64,000 bases of DNA from Enterococcaceae bacterium OF42-14pH9A (GTDB lineage: Bacteria; Bacillota; Bacilli; Lactobacillales; Enterococcaceae), in assembly GCA_027692465.1 (NCBI GenBank), contig JAQEYU010000003.1, positions 1 to 64,000 of the forward strand, given 5' to 3'. Below, in pieces: positions 8,188-17,689 of the stretch (its first letter is position 1; each line of letters opens with the position of its first letter). Position numbers and translations under genes: made by a program. Under the pieces are notes generated by a model. It was given only the letters and a program-made list of their open reading frames with translations, was not told the origin of the DNA and did no database searches.

Positions 8188-9795
8188 GTGAAACTGAACA
8201 AAGAAATCTTGCTGCATAAAGAGCAGCTGACAGCAGAAGGATTCGCATTGCCGGAATATGATCCGGCTGTTGTGAAGAAAGCGACTCAGGCGGAGCCGGT
8301 TTGGCTGCAGCTGGGAGCCGGTAATATCTTTCGGGCCTTTTTAGCCGGCACTGCGCAAAAGTTGCTGAAAGATGGTCTGACAGATAAAGGAATCATCGTG
8401 GCAGAAGGCTATGATTACGAGATTGTGGATCGATTGGCGGACTATGATGATCTGACAGTCAACGTAACTCTAAGAAGCAGCGGCGACGTGGACAAAGAAA
8501 TCCTGGCCAGTATTACCGACTATCTGAAAATGGATCCAGACAGTCCGGATTTTGTCCGCTTGCAGGAGATTCTGCGGGCGCCTTCGCTGCAGCTGATCAG
8601 TCTGACAATTACTGAAAAAGGCTACAGTCTGGTGGACAATCAAGGTCAGCTCACTGGACCGGTCGCAGAAGACTTTAGAAACGGTCCCAAAAAACCAATC
8701 AGCTATATGGGCAAGATTGCAGCTTTGCTGTTTACCCGGTTTGAAGCTGGTCAACTGCCACTTGCAGTGGTCAGCATGGATAACATGAGTCACAATGGCG
8801 AAAAACTGCAGAAGACCCTGCTCCATTTTGCCGATGAATGGGTAAAAAACGGTGTCGCTCCAAAGGCTTTTGCTGAGTATCTCGGTGCGGGCAAGCAGGT
8901 GTCCTTTCCCTGGACGATGATCGATAAAATCACGCCGCGACCGGATCCCTCCGTTGAAGCCCTGCTGACGAAGGCGGGCCTCTCGGAGATGGGACCGGTG
9001 GAAACGACGAAACATAGCTTTGTCGCACCATATGTGAACGGCGAAGAGACCGAGTATCTCGTGATAGAGGATACTTTTCCCAATGGCCGGCCGCCGTTGG
9101 AGAAAGCCGGCGTGATCTTCACTGATCGGCAAACGGTCAATCAGGTGGAGACGATGAAAGTGACGACCTGCTTGAATCCGCTCCACACGGCGCTGGCTGT
9201 TTTCGGCTGCCTTTTGGGTTATACGTCAATCCATGCGGAAATGAAAGATACTGATCTGGCATCATTGATCAAAAAGTTGGGATACGATGAAGGGCTCCCG
9301 GTGGTGGTGGACCCTAAGATAATTGATCCCAAGCAGTTCATTGATGAGGTCATCCAGGTTCGTTTCCCGAATCCATATATTCCTGATACACCGCAGCGGA
9401 TCGCGACAGACACGTCACAGAAACTCTCGGTGCGGTATGGGGAAACTCTGAAAGCGTATCTGCGTTCTGATACTTTGTCAGTCTCAAATTTGAAGGTGAT
9501 TCCGCTGGTCTTTGCCGGGTGGTTGCGCTATTTGACCGGGATCAGCGATGACGGTACTAAAATGGCTTTGAGTCCGGATCCGCTGCTGGATCAGCTGACG
9601 CCGTTGTTTGCCGATTTTCGCTTAGGGAAGCCTTTTGATACAGAGTTGCTCAGGAATCTTCTGGCGGATGAGCAGGTTTTCGGTGTGGACTTAAATAAAA
9701 TCGGGCTGTCCGCTACTGTTTTAAAACTATTTACTGAAATGAGCAGCAGTCCCGGCGCAGTCCGAACAACGATTCAACAGGTCCTCGCTTCCTAA
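8188..9795 (+). CDS. uxuB: Fructuronate reductase (mannitol dehydrogenase family)
   Basis: A 535-residue member of the long-chain mannitol dehydrogenase family. It is predicted to reduce D-fructuronate to D-mannonate with NADH. The N-terminal nucleotide-binding segment contains LGAGNIFRAF, and the catalytic signature K-x5-N-x2-H is seen in MKVTTCLNPLHTA. The start is GTG at 8188, chosen because a strong CAGGAGG site lies nine bases upstream. The gene follows uxaC after 42 bp, clearly in one operon. Tagaturonate reductase (uxaB) is the main alternative, but the adjacent uxuA favours uxuB. Confidence 0.92.
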   Translation: MKLNKEILLHKEQLTAEGFALPEYDPAVVKKATQAEPVWLQLGAGNIFRAFLAGTAQKLLKDGLTDKGIIVAEGYDYEIVDRLADYDDLTVNVTLRSSGDVDKEILASITDYLKMDPDSPDFVRLQEILRAPSLQLISLTITEKGYSLVDNQGQLTGPVAEDFRNGPKKPISYMGKIAALLFTRFEAGQLPLAVVSMDNMSHNGEKLQKTLLHFADEWVKNGVAPKAFAEYLGAGKQVSFPWTMIDKITPRPDPSVEALLTKAGLSEMGPVETTKHSFVAPYVNGEETEYLVIEDTFPNGRPPLEKAGVIFTDRQTVNQVETMKVTTCLNPLHTALAVFGCLLGYTSIHAEMKDTDLASLIKKLGYDEGLPVVVDPKIIDPKQFIDEVIQVRFPNPYIPDTPQRIATDTSQKLSVRYGETLKAYLRSDTLSVSNLKVIPLVFAGWLRYLTGISDDGTKMALSPDPLLDQLTPLFADFRLGKPFDTELLRNLLADEQVFGVDLNKIGLSATVLKLFTEMSSSPGAVRTTIQQVLAS

Positions 9796-9943
9796 AACCG
9801 CAAAGATTTTGGGACCACCCGGCGCTGTTTGGAAGCCGAACCGATGCTGGTTTTCAAGCCTAGCGAAGTCTGGCAAGCTTGAATGATCATTTTTAGAAGT
9901 TATGAGGCGCCTCTTGAAAACTTGGGAGAGCGTTGAAATCAAG

Positions 9944-10020
9944 AGATGTCTGAAAACTTCGGTGGCAGATCTTTTAGTTCTTTTGGGGCAATCTGCAGCC
10001 CTCAAAGTTTCCAGACACAC
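9944..10020 (+). repeat. Dispersed intergenic repeat, short (deleted) copy
   Basis: Between uxuB and uxuA a 77-bp element runs from ATGTCTGAAAACTTCGG to a degenerate inverse end, CTCAAAGTTTCCAGACACAC. The central part of the full-length repeat is missing, though a GCAATCTGC block remains. The rest of the 251-bp gap holds nothing else recognisable. Confidence 0.65.
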
Positions 10021-10046
10021 ACCAATCACAGAAATGGGGAAAATAT

Positions 10047-11120
10047 ATGAAAATGTCGTTTCGCTGGTATGGCAGAGGCAACGATCCCATCACGTTGGAC
10101 TATATCCGACAAATTCCGGGAGTAGAAGAAATCGTCTGGGCGCTGCACGAAAAACAGGCAGGTGAGCTTTGGACTAAAGAAGAGATTAAGGCAGAGATAA
10201 GTTATATTGAAAGTTACGGCTTGAAGGGGACGGTTGTCGAATCTGTCAATATTCATGAGGATATCAAGTTGGGACTGCCGACTCGGGACGGCTATATCGA
10301 AACCTATAAAGAATGTTTGAAAAATCTGGCAGAAAACGGTGTCGAAACGGTCTGCTACAACTTTATGCCGATTTTTGACTGGACCCGTACCGATATGTTC
10401 CATCCGCTGAAAGATGGCTCCACGGCGTTGTTTTTTGACAAAGCTAAAATTTTGGCTGCTGATCCGCAAGAACTGGTAGACATGGTGGAACGAGAGAGTC
10501 ACGGATTGACACTTCCCGGGTGGGAGCCGGAGCGGTTGGCCCGGATCAAAGACCTGTTTGCGGCTTATGAAGGATTTGATGACGACCGTCTGCGGGAAAA
10601 TTTCAAGTATTTTATGGATGCGATTATCCCGACTTGTGAAGCATATGATATCAAGATGGCGATCCATCCTGATGATCCGCCGTTCGCTATTTTCGGGCTG
10701 CCCCGCTTGGCAAATAATGAAGCCAATATCACAAAGCTTTTGGCAGCCAACCCGAGTCCGTATAACGGTTTGACATTTTGTACCGGTTCATTGGGATCCG
10801 ATCCGGCAAATGATGTGGTCGAATTGTTGAAAAAATTCAGAGGGCGCGTCCATTTCATGCATGTTCGAAATGTACGAGTCGATCCGAATGGGGATTTCAG
10901 CGAAGTTTCCCATCGAACTCAAGACGGAACTGTTGATATCACCGGTATCATGAAGGTGCTGTCGGATACTGATTTTACCGGCTGTATCCGTCCCGATCAT
11001 GGGCGTCATGTTTTCGGCGAGAATGCAGCAAACGTCCGACCGGGCTATGGTCTTTACGATCGGGCCATGGGGGCGATGTATTTGACAGGCAGCTGGGATA
11101 TGGCTCGACGATTGAAATAA
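10047..11120 (+). CDS. uxuA: Mannonate dehydratase
   Basis: A 357-residue UxuA that dehydrates D-mannonate to 2-keto-3-deoxy-D-gluconate. The start KMSFRWYGRGNDPI, the NFMPIFDWTRTDM segment and the C-terminal RPDHGRH motif are characteristic of the family, and the length is normal. ATG at 10047 follows a GGGG site eight bases upstream. It is separated from uxuB by 251 bp that contain a repeat element, so it may be co-transcribed or have its own promoter; I see no clear one. A strong terminator follows immediately. Confidence 0.96.
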   Translation: MKMSFRWYGRGNDPITLDYIRQIPGVEEIVWALHEKQAGELWTKEEIKAEISYIESYGLKGTVVESVNIHEDIKLGLPTRDGYIETYKECLKNLAENGVETVCYNFMPIFDWTRTDMFHPLKDGSTALFFDKAKILAADPQELVDMVERESHGLTLPGWEPERLARIKDLFAAYEGFDDDRLRENFKYFMDAIIPTCEAYDIKMAIHPDDPPFAIFGLPRLANNEANITKLLAANPSPYNGLTFCTGSLGSDPANDVVELLKKFRGRVHFMHVRNVRVDPNGDFSEVSHRTQDGTVDITGIMKVLSDTDFTGCIRPDHGRHVFGENAANVRPGYGLYDRAMGAMYLTGSWDMARRLK

Positions 11121-11171
11121 AAAAGCATCGTAACAGACTCTGTCAATGAGCCTTGTTACGATGCTTTTCTT
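11121..11171 (+). terminator. Rho-independent terminator after uxuA
   Basis: A perfect 15-bp stem (11121-11135 with 11154-11168, the arms containing AGCATCGTAACA and its complement) is followed by a short T-rich run. It begins at the base after the uxuA stop codon. Confidence 0.92.
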
Positions 11172-11227
11172 TAGGTTAAATTTGAAAATACCAATGCCGG
11201 CGACAGCTTCCTTCACCGCACCGCAGG

Positions 11228-11279
11228 CTGTGTCGGAACTATCAACTGAAAACCGCATAAGCGGATATTTCAGACACAG
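11228..11279. repeat. Degenerate short copy of the dispersed repeat
   Basis: The outer arms CTGTGTC and GACACAG enclose CTGAAAACCGC, ATAA and GCGGATATTTCAG. Only the two ends of the larger repeat remain, forming a compact hairpin. Confidence 0.55.
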
Positions 11280-11362
11280 GTTATGCTAAAAAAGGATCAA
11301 AACAGCTGCCACGGCTTTTTGCGACACGCCAAGGCAGCCAGAGTATGATCCGAAAATCCGAA

Positions 11363-11587
11363 TCAGCTGAAAAAGCAGGTTTCCCCCAACATGCCCTTCA
11401 CGTCTGAATAGTTTGCCAAGACCTCATTTTCTGCCGCCGCCGCAGTTTGGCGGTCGCAGATGTCACAATAGTCAATCTGAAATACGATCTGCCCGTTTGA
11501 CAGCTCTTTGGCCACCCCTATGATATTGCGATGAAAAGCAGCCGGCTTTACTTCGTATTTTTTCCCCAAAACGATCTCTTTTTGCAT
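11363..11587 (-). CDS. Small conserved-looking hypothetical protein
   Basis: A 74-residue protein of unknown function. It has a pair of cysteines in CDICDR (near residues 41-46) and another cysteine close to the C-terminus. There is no signal peptide or membrane segment. An AAAGGGG sequence lies 11 bases before the ATG, slightly far for a ribosome binding site. The gene stands alone between the uxu terminator and the Mga-type regulator. I regard it as probably real because its composition and start context look coding, but I do not recognise a family. Confidence 0.55.
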   Translation of the reverse strand: MQKEIVLGKKYEVKPAAFHRNIIGVAKELSNGQIVFQIDYCDICDRQTAAAAENEVLANYSDVKGMLGETCFFS

Positions 11588-11729
11588 GATTGAATAACCC
11601 CTTTACACTATATGGTAGTTAAATGGTAACATACCAATTTGATTTAATAAACATAAATGTGCTGTCATATAGCTATTTTATCTTGTATATACATATATAC
11701 CTTATTTCTGATCGGCCATGCACAGCTGA

Positions 11730-11745
11730 TTGTATAACGCTTTCA
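11730..11745. promoter_or_regulatory. cre-like site
   Basis: TTGTATAACGCTTTCA matches 14 of 16 bases with TTGTAAAACGCTATCA upstream of the solute-binding protein at 57007. It resembles a CcpA cre site but carries one extra base between the half sites. It lies in the 571-bp gap before the Mga-type regulator. That gap otherwise holds a repeat copy (11902-12058) and no gene. Confidence 0.35.
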
Positions 11746-11901
11746 CAGACTGTTGAAAATTGTTACCCGTCTAGACAAGTTATCCGGTGGTTCTAGACAA
11801 CTTGAAGGGGCGGGGAGCCGAAGATCTCTGATTTTGGCGGAACTGCAAAGACAGATTGATTTATCAATTTTTTTATTTTTGATAAAGTTAAATCAGTACT
11901 G

Positions 11902-12058
11902 GGGCGTGTCTAAAACGTCAGCGGCAGAGCTCTTGTTTCTTAGCTCCGCAATTTTTGGCGTTAGCGCTCGTGTGGGTATCACATAAACTGCATGTTACTT
12001 CTTGATGCCGGCAGGTCCGTAAAAATTCTGAATCTTAACGGCGTTTGCAGACACACCC
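11902..12058 (-). repeat. Dispersed intergenic repeat, full-length copy (157 bp)
   Basis: The ends GGGCGTGTCTAAAACG and, inverted, GGGTGTGTCTGCAAACGC frame a 157-bp element in reverse orientation upstream of the Mga-type regulator. Its internal blocks match the copies at 44052 and 60973. Confidence 0.8.
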
Positions 12059-12158
12059 TAATGAAATTTCGGAAACACCTGATTGCAGTAAAAAGAGGAG
12101 CGAATGTCTTTTTTAGTGCAATCAAAGACGGTTCGATAATAAGGAGAGGAGGCAGCGG

Positions 12159-13670
12159 ATGGATTTACGACAGATTTTAGGAAAGAGTGCTCAAAGAAGG
12201 CTGCGCCTGATCGAAGCTTTGTATTTTCAAGCAGAGGGGATCCCGGTGGAGAGTCTGGTCGCGTATCTGGGCTGCTCGTTACCGGTATTGTGGAATGACA
12301 TCAAAGCAGTCAACGATGAAGGGCAAGGCTTTTTTATAGAAAAAAGATTCGGGAGTGTCTACCTGATCAAAGAAGGGGCGGCATCTTTAGGCAGCATCTA
12401 CAGTCGGCTGCTGCAGGACTCGTATGCTTTTCAGATTCTCGAAGAACTTTTGTACGAACGGCATGAAGGGATCGCAGAGCTGGCTGAAGGACTGTTTTTG
12501 AGTGTCTCTAATGCCCAGCGGTATTTGAAGCGTATCGAAAATGCTCTGGCGCCGGCTGGAATCCAGCTTACTCATCGTCCGTTGCAGCTGGGGGGCAATG
12601 AAGCTCTCCTGCGCCATCTGTACTACAAATTTTTTATCGAGAAATACCATGACTGCCAACTGTGTTTTCCACTGCTTACGCCGGAGCAGCAGAAGAGTAT
12701 TGCGGAGTTTATCGATGCATTTGCGGAAGAAAACGGCTTTTATCGGACGCTGCCGCTGCAGATCCGCTTGAACTATAATCTTTTTATCAGCGCTTGGCGC
12801 ATCAAAAACGGTCACTTTTTTCCGAGGGGGATCTTATTTGATGACTATCCCAGGATCCCTGCCAAGCAGCAGACTGTCGAATTGAAGCAGACCCTGCAAC
12901 GCTGTTTTGGGGGACGCTGGAAAGACGAGGAGTTGCGGGATCTGGTCTGGCTGACTGCTGCCGACGCGTTGGTTTTCAGTGGTGAGCATCGCGTCCGAGC
13001 CCCGCTTCGAAATCAGCGCTACTGGGAGCACCAACAGATCCATGAAGAACTGGTAGCCGAATATGCCAAGCTGTTCGGCGGCCGCTTGACTCGGGAAGAG
13101 CAGGCGGATCTGGTGATCGTGTTGCAGAATGCCACCTTTTTGTACCCTTGCAATGGTCCCCATATCGAAATATTACGCAAAAATCAGTTGCATTTTACAT
13201 TGATGATGCAGGAATTTTATGGGGTGGCATTGGAGCAAATCGCAGCCTGTATCGACAGGGTTACTAAAAAACATGATTTCTATCGCGAGGAGGATTTTCG
13301 GCACAGTCTGTTGTACTGGCTGGTTTCTGCCGTACCCGACAGTTTGCGTCGGCTGCAGCATCAGGAGATACCGCTGCGGGTTTTGCTGATCACTCGTTTG
13401 TCACCAACAGAAGAAGCGTTTTTGACTCGCCAGTTGGAACAGACCATTTACGGCAACCTGTGGATTGATTATTTGCGGGATCCGGAAGAATCTTTACCGA
13501 GCGTAGCGTCTGCTTATGATCTGATCTTGTCCACGGCAGCCATCAGAAATTGCCCGGAAGCGACCGCTTTTGCGACCATCGATCCCTACTTGACCTGGCC
13601 TTCTTTACGAAGTATTCAGCAGCTGGTCGATCGATTGTACCGTAGGAAACGCTGTGAAAATCCTGAATGA
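12159..13670 (+). CDS. Mga-family transcriptional regulator
   Basis: A 503-residue regulator of the Mga type. It has an N-terminal HTH (about 15-60, RLRLIEALYFQAEGIPVESL), a second Mga HTH domain (about 90-165), a central PRD-like helical region and a C-terminal EIIB-like domain (about 400-490, LRVLLITRLSP). In other Firmicutes such proteins couple sugar PTS status to transcription. The target is unknown; the following amylase is the nearest candidate. ATG at 12159 follows an AGGAGAGGAGG run. No PTS genes lie nearby. Confidence 0.82.
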   Translation: MDLRQILGKSAQRRLRLIEALYFQAEGIPVESLVAYLGCSLPVLWNDIKAVNDEGQGFFIEKRFGSVYLIKEGAASLGSIYSRLLQDSYAFQILEELLYERHEGIAELAEGLFLSVSNAQRYLKRIENALAPAGIQLTHRPLQLGGNEALLRHLYYKFFIEKYHDCQLCFPLLTPEQQKSIAEFIDAFAEENGFYRTLPLQIRLNYNLFISAWRIKNGHFFPRGILFDDYPRIPAKQQTVELKQTLQRCFGGRWKDEELRDLVWLTAADALVFSGEHRVRAPLRNQRYWEHQQIHEELVAEYAKLFGGRLTREEQADLVIVLQNATFLYPCNGPHIEILRKNQLHFTLMMQEFYGVALEQIAACIDRVTKKHDFYREEDFRHSLLYWLVSAVPDSLRRLQHQEIPLRVLLITRLSPTEEAFLTRQLEQTIYGNLWIDYLRDPEESLPSVASAYDLILSTAAIRNCPEATAFATIDPYLTWPSLRSIQQLVDRLYRRKRCENPE

Positions 13671-13677
13671 TACCGGA

Positions 13678-13835
13678 GTATGTTGGAAAACTCCGGGGTT
13701 TTCAGAGTTCTTCAGTTTTTTACCGTCCTCAAGAAATAAAGCGCTGCTGATGGGGGCTGAAGCTGTGCAGTATGGTATGGCACAAATTGCGGAGGCAAGG
13801 AGTAAAATGGCTGTTGCCGAAGTTTTCAGACATAC
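13678..13835 (+). repeat. Dispersed intergenic repeat, full-length copy (158 bp)
   Basis: The inverted ends GTATGTTGGAAAACTCCGG and (other strand) GTATGTCTGAAAACTTCGG match at 16 of 19 positions. It begins eight bases after the stop of the Mga-type gene and ends just before that transcript's terminator, so it is probably transcribed. Confidence 0.8.
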
Positions 13836-13840
13836 TTACT

Positions 13841-13867
13841 AAAGACTCTTGTCCGAGAGTCTTTTTT
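13841..13867 (+). terminator. Terminator downstream of the Mga-type regulator
   Basis: A 9-bp stem, AAAGACTCT with AGAGTCTTT, is followed by a run of T residues. It lies directly after the repeat copy. Confidence 0.88.
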
Positions 13868-13976
13868 GGCGTAAAGAGCTGGTTGTTGAAGTCATTTTGG
13901 GGAGATGTACTTGTAATCGTGAAAAGGTAGTTTCCGGTCAAGGGGATGCAACATCCGGAAACTTACGCAATCTTTG

Positions 13977-13990
13977 TGCAACCGTTTTCG
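13977..13990. promoter_or_regulatory. cre site (CcpA) upstream of the amylase
   Basis: TGCAACCGTTTTCG fits the core TGNAANCGNWNNC of the catabolite-responsive element. It lies about 60 bp before the amylase start, where CcpA would repress it when preferred sugars are present. CcpA itself is not in the window. Confidence 0.6.
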
Positions 13991-14049
13991 TCAAGGCGGA
14001 TTCTGTGTTATCCTCAAAGAAAGCTTGAAAAAAGAAGGGAGCAGCGAGG

Positions 14050-15669
14050 ATGAGAGTAAAGCATTTTGTAAGGGGATTGGTATTGAGCGGAGTCATGTTG
14101 GCATTGGGAGGCTGTCAAAAACAGGCGTCAAAGAGCCAGGCGAGCACTTCGTCGGAACTCCCTCAGGCACAAGTAAAGAGTGATCCGGACCTGCAGCGGA
14201 ATTTCTATGAGATTTTCGTAGGCAGCTTTTATGACAGTAATGAAGATGGTATCGGCGACCTCGCCGGAATCACAGAGAAACTGGACTACTTGAATACCGG
14301 TGATCCCGATTCCGAACAGGATCTCAAAGTGAACGGACTCTGGTTGACCCCGATCATGCCATCCCCCAGTTACCACAAGTATGATGTGACGGATTATTAC
14401 GATATCGATCCTGCATTTGGCAACCTGGAGGATTTTGAAACTCTGGTGACCGAAGCCAAGCAGCGGGGAATTGCAGTGATTATGGATCTGGTGATCAACC
14501 ATACTGCCAGCGACCATCCCTGGTTTAAAAAAGCTCTGGCAAGCTTTGAAGCAGACGCTACTGCAGGGGAGCAGACTTACCGGGAATACTATGTTTTCAA
14601 AGAGACAAATGAAAGCGGCTATACACCGGTCCCCGGCCATGAAGAATGGGCGTATGAAAGTCGCTTCTGGTCGGGGATGCCGGATCTGAATCTGGACAAT
14701 CCGGCGGTCAAAGAAGAGCTTGCCAAAATCATTGCGTTCTGGTTGGAAAAAGGCATCGCAGGGTTTCGTCTGGATGCCACCAGTCATTATTTTGAAGGAG
14801 ACACTGCCAAAAATATCGAATTTCTCAACTGGCTTGAGGAAACCGTCAAGGGACAAAAGGCAGATGCCTATCTGGTGGCTGAGGCTTGGGAAGAAGAACA
14901 GGTGATCACGGAGATGTATGCATCGGAAATCGACAGTTTGTTCAATTTCCGCTTTTCCCAGGCAGATCGCATCGGTGATATCACAGAGGCGGTCCAATTT
15001 GGCAATGGCCGCTCATTGGGAGAAGCTGTCGTGGAATACAATGAGGCTGTCAAAAAAGAAAACCCTCATGCGCTGGATGCCGTTTTTCTGAGTAATCATG
15101 ACAATGGTCGTTCAGCTGAAGTACTGGAAACGCCGGCAGAAAGGAAAATGGCGGCTTCGACGTATTTGTTGCTGCCGGGCAATCCGTTTATCTATTACGG
15201 CGAAGAAATCGGGCTGACCGGTGTCGGAATCGACGAGGACAAAAGGCTGCCGATGCTTTTCACAGAGGATGGTAAAGGACAGCCGGCCCCTCCGGAAAAT
15301 GCCACCCAGGAATCAAAGACTGATGGTGGCAGTGTCGAGGCCCAATTACAGGCTAAAGACTCTCTGTTGGCATGGTATCAAGCCGTTTTGCGGATCAAAA
15401 ACGATTTTCCGGTGATCGGCCGCGGACAAGTAACCGCGACTGAAGCAGAAGATCACTCCAGTCTTTGTGTATTGACCTATCACTATGACCAAAAGACAGC
15501 CACAGTCATTCACAATTTTGACCAGGAAGACACCGTCACCTGGCAGCTGCCGAAAGAATTGGCAACGAAAAAGCTCCAAGCTGTCTTGTCCATCGGTGGC
15601 GAAGAAGCAAAACTCACCGGGGGTCAGCTGGTGATCCCACCGTTTACCACAGTGATCTTGGCTGAATAG
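14050..15669 (+). CDS. GH13 alpha-amylase family lipoprotein
   Basis: A 539-residue alpha-glucan hydrolase of family GH13. It has a lipoprotein signal (VLSGVMLALGGC, lipidated Cys at about 22), so it is anchored outside the membrane. The GH13 conserved regions are visible in order: DLVINH, GFRLDA (nucleophile Asp), LVAEAW (acid/base Glu) and FLSNHD. A beta-sandwich follows at the C-terminus. It should cut extracellular starch or maltodextrins. ATG at 14050 has a GAGG site immediately upstream and AGGGAG slightly further. A cre site lies upstream. It stands alone with no maltose transporter adjacent. The exact subfamily and product are not determined. Confidence 0.9.
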   Translation: MRVKHFVRGLVLSGVMLALGGCQKQASKSQASTSSELPQAQVKSDPDLQRNFYEIFVGSFYDSNEDGIGDLAGITEKLDYLNTGDPDSEQDLKVNGLWLTPIMPSPSYHKYDVTDYYDIDPAFGNLEDFETLVTEAKQRGIAVIMDLVINHTASDHPWFKKALASFEADATAGEQTYREYYVFKETNESGYTPVPGHEEWAYESRFWSGMPDLNLDNPAVKEELAKIIAFWLEKGIAGFRLDATSHYFEGDTAKNIEFLNWLEETVKGQKADAYLVAEAWEEEQVITEMYASEIDSLFNFRFSQADRIGDITEAVQFGNGRSLGEAVVEYNEAVKKENPHALDAVFLSNHDNGRSAEVLETPAERKMAASTYLLLPGNPFIYYGEEIGLTGVGIDEDKRLPMLFTEDGKGQPAPPENATQESKTDGGSVEAQLQAKDSLLAWYQAVLRIKNDFPVIGRGQVTATEAEDHSSLCVLTYHYDQKTATVIHNFDQEDTVTWQLPKELATKKLQAVLSIGGEEAKLTGGQLVIPPFTTVILAE

Positions 15670-15693
15670 CAAGCAGAAGGCGTTGCAAGAGGA

Positions 15694-15834
15694 GCTATCT
15701 GGAAAACTCGGTGGGACTTGGCTTTTTGCGGATCGGGTGGCAATCAAGGCGTAAAGCACAGCTTAGAGGGGGAGCGGTGTCTTTACAATGCAGCTTATGA
15801 CGAAAAAGACCATGCCGGTATTTTCAGACACGGC
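15694..15834 (+). repeat. Dispersed intergenic repeat, near full-length copy
   Basis: It runs from CTATCTGGAAAACTCGG to GCCGGTATTTTCAGACACGG, with internal blocks TTTTTGCGGA, AATCAAGGCGTAAAGC and AATGCAGCTTATGACG. It fills most of the 379-bp gap between the amylase and the next gene. I see no clear terminator there. Confidence 0.7.
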
Positions 15835-16048
15835 TTACTGTTCTGCAGCACCTCTGCCTGCTCGGTGGAGGCTTCCAAGAAGGGTTTCAAAAAACTGAAA
15901 GAGCACTCTGCCCCATAAGCGTGACCATCAAAAAGCGGAATCGTGCCAAAGTTTCCGGATGCAGCCTTGCTTTTTCAATCGATCCGTCTTTTTCGTATTT
16001 CGGCTAGGACTTTGATAGAATAAGAAAAAGACCAGATGAGGTATGGCT

Positions 16049-16849
16049 ATGACAGCAACGACATTAAAAGAGTTATTTTTGACACTGACTGAGGGACAGA
16101 AAAAAGCCGTCGGAGAATACTATGAACGGCATTTTACAGAAGACGGCGGCCCTGATTTTTTACCGGTGCTCACTGATTTTTATCAACAGCTGCAGGCTCC
16201 GGTACCACAACTGGTAAATGGCGCTCGCCTGCGGATCAAAAGTTTCAGTGAGTATGAAAATGAGGCGCAGCTCTTGGCCGTTTACCAAAAGCGGGCGGCA
16301 GAAGATCCGGCAGCCGCTGACAAAAAGGAACCCACTTATTTTATCACGGAAGCCGGAGAAAAACTGGCGGGTCCGCTGCTGCCTTCTCTATCAGAGGAAA
16401 TCATGCGCTTGGAAAATGAGATGGCCAATGATCAATGGGAAAAAAGTTTCTATCCCGATTTCAGTTATCTCCCCGGCGGAACCCCGCCGGATCCGGCTGA
16501 CTTTACTGATCAGGAAAAATTCAAGCAGGCAGAAGATGCCTACTTTTTCGGGTATGCCGTAGACTTTATGCCGACGGATCTTTTAATCAATCTGCCAATG
16601 GAACTCTCGGATGAGGATCGTCAACGGCTGTCGCCGCCGTTGATCATCGCTGATTTTCTGTATGAAAACTATTTTTTCGGCGGTGAAAATGTCACGGCGG
16701 TCAAAGAGGAGCTCTTGAAAGATGTGAAAAGAAGTGCCGCCGCTGCCAGCGGGATGGCAGCCAAGTATGAAAATGCCCGCATGCTGGAGGAAAAATTAGC
16801 GGCTTTTTTAGCAACTGAGCCACAGGAATTTCAGGAAGATAATGAATAG
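16049..16849 (+). CDS. Hypothetical protein, soluble and acidic
   Basis: A 266-residue protein I do not recognise. It is rich in Glu and Asp, predicted soluble, with no signal peptide, and appears mainly helical with a short loop containing PGGTPPDPADF. ATG at 16049 is preferred because the GATGAGG site is then seven bases away; ATG at 16043 is also possible but too close. It is followed after 26 bp by the SIMPL-domain gene, and the two probably share a transcript ending at the 17541 terminator. No function is proposed. Confidence 0.75.
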   Translation: MTATTLKELFLTLTEGQKKAVGEYYERHFTEDGGPDFLPVLTDFYQQLQAPVPQLVNGARLRIKSFSEYENEAQLLAVYQKRAAEDPAAADKKEPTYFITEAGEKLAGPLLPSLSEEIMRLENEMANDQWEKSFYPDFSYLPGGTPPDPADFTDQEKFKQAEDAYFFGYAVDFMPTDLLINLPMELSDEDRQRLSPPLIIADFLYENYFFGGENVTAVKEELLKDVKRSAAAASGMAAKYENARMLEEKLAAFLATEPQEFQEDNE

Positions 16850-16875
16850 GCAGGTCTGAAAAGGGAGGGAACAAT

Positions 16876-17529
16876 ATGGGAATTATCCGTGTCAAAGGCT
16901 ATAGTCGAGATCAGCGTCAAGCAGACCGGGTCGAACTGACTTTGACCTTCAATACGTCAGATCCGGTCTATGAAGCGGCTTACAACAAGACAGCAGAAAA
17001 AATCAATCGGATGGAGGCCGAGCTGACAGCGATTGGTTTTGCCAAGGAAAAGATCGTAACACAACATTTTTCAGTAACCAGTGAGTACGAATCCTTCAAT
17101 GATCCCACAGGGAATTGGCAGCAGCGCTTCAAAGGCTATTCGGTCAATCAGGTGCTGCAGCTGCATTTTGCTTTCGAAAACGAGGAGTTGGAAAAAGTCA
17201 TGGGAGCTGTGGCTCTCGCCGATGGAAATCCGGAAATACAGCTGTCATTTACGATCACTGATCAGACAGCCTTCAAAAATGAACTGCTGCGTCAAGCGGT
17301 GGCGGATGCGGCAGCCAAAGCGGCTGTTTTAGCTGCTGCTGCCGGTAAAGAGTTGGGGGCGTTGGAAACGATCTCCTATGGACAGGAAGATCATAATTTT
17401 TCATCCCGGACTGAGGTGGCTCCGCGACTGGCAGCGGCTGCCAGTGGGGTTTTCAAAATGCCTGAGATCCGACCGGCCGCTATCTCAAGCAACGAAATGG
17501 TAGACTGTGTTTGGCAGCTGAAGGATTGA
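16876..17529 (+). CDS. SIMPL (DUF541) domain protein
   Basis: A 217-residue SIMPL-domain protein: IRVKGYS at the start, the repeated beta-alpha pattern and the FKGYSVNQVLQL segment are typical. Many relatives are secreted or periplasmic; this one has no signal peptide and should be cytoplasmic. The role of the family is poorly known. A good AAGGGAGGG site precedes ATG at 16876, and a strong terminator follows. Confidence 0.85.
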   Translation: MGIIRVKGYSRDQRQADRVELTLTFNTSDPVYEAAYNKTAEKINRMEAELTAIGFAKEKIVTQHFSVTSEYESFNDPTGNWQQRFKGYSVNQVLQLHFAFENEELEKVMGAVALADGNPEIQLSFTITDQTAFKNELLRQAVADAAAKAAVLAAAAGKELGALETISYGQEDHNFSSRTEVAPRLAAAASGVFKMPEIRPAAISSNEMVDCVWQLKD

Positions 17530-17540
17530 TACGATAAAGC

Positions 17541-17592
17541 AAAAAGGATCGAAACGGGAGGCTGATGAGCCCCTCTTTTCGATCCTTTTTGT
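17541..17592. terminator. Bidirectional terminator between the SIMPL gene and the ABC operon
   Basis: A 14-bp perfect stem (17541-17554 with 17577-17590) has A residues on one side and T residues on the other, so it can serve both converging transcripts. Confidence 0.9.
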
Positions 17593-17635
17593 ACTCAAGA
17601 TCTAGTGTTCTATCCAGACAGAAATAAAATCAATT

Positions 17636-17688
17636 TACTCGAAAACTTCAGAGCCAGCTGACCGTAGGGAGGGTGTTTTCGGACATGC
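17636..17688. repeat. Short degenerate copy of the dispersed repeat
   Basis: CGAAAACTTCAGAGCCAGCTG leads to GTGTTTTCGGACATGCC over about 53 bp. The left part, with the preceding TAGTGTTCTATCCAGACAG, recurs in similar form near 33830-33885. Confidence 0.45.
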
Positions 17689-17689
17689 C

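Noticed and set aside
13654..13842. Small frames after the Mga-type gene and elsewhere in the repeat copies (also 15718-15918, 60950-61285)
   Set aside because: They are reading frames through the dispersed repeat and do not share a conserved protein.
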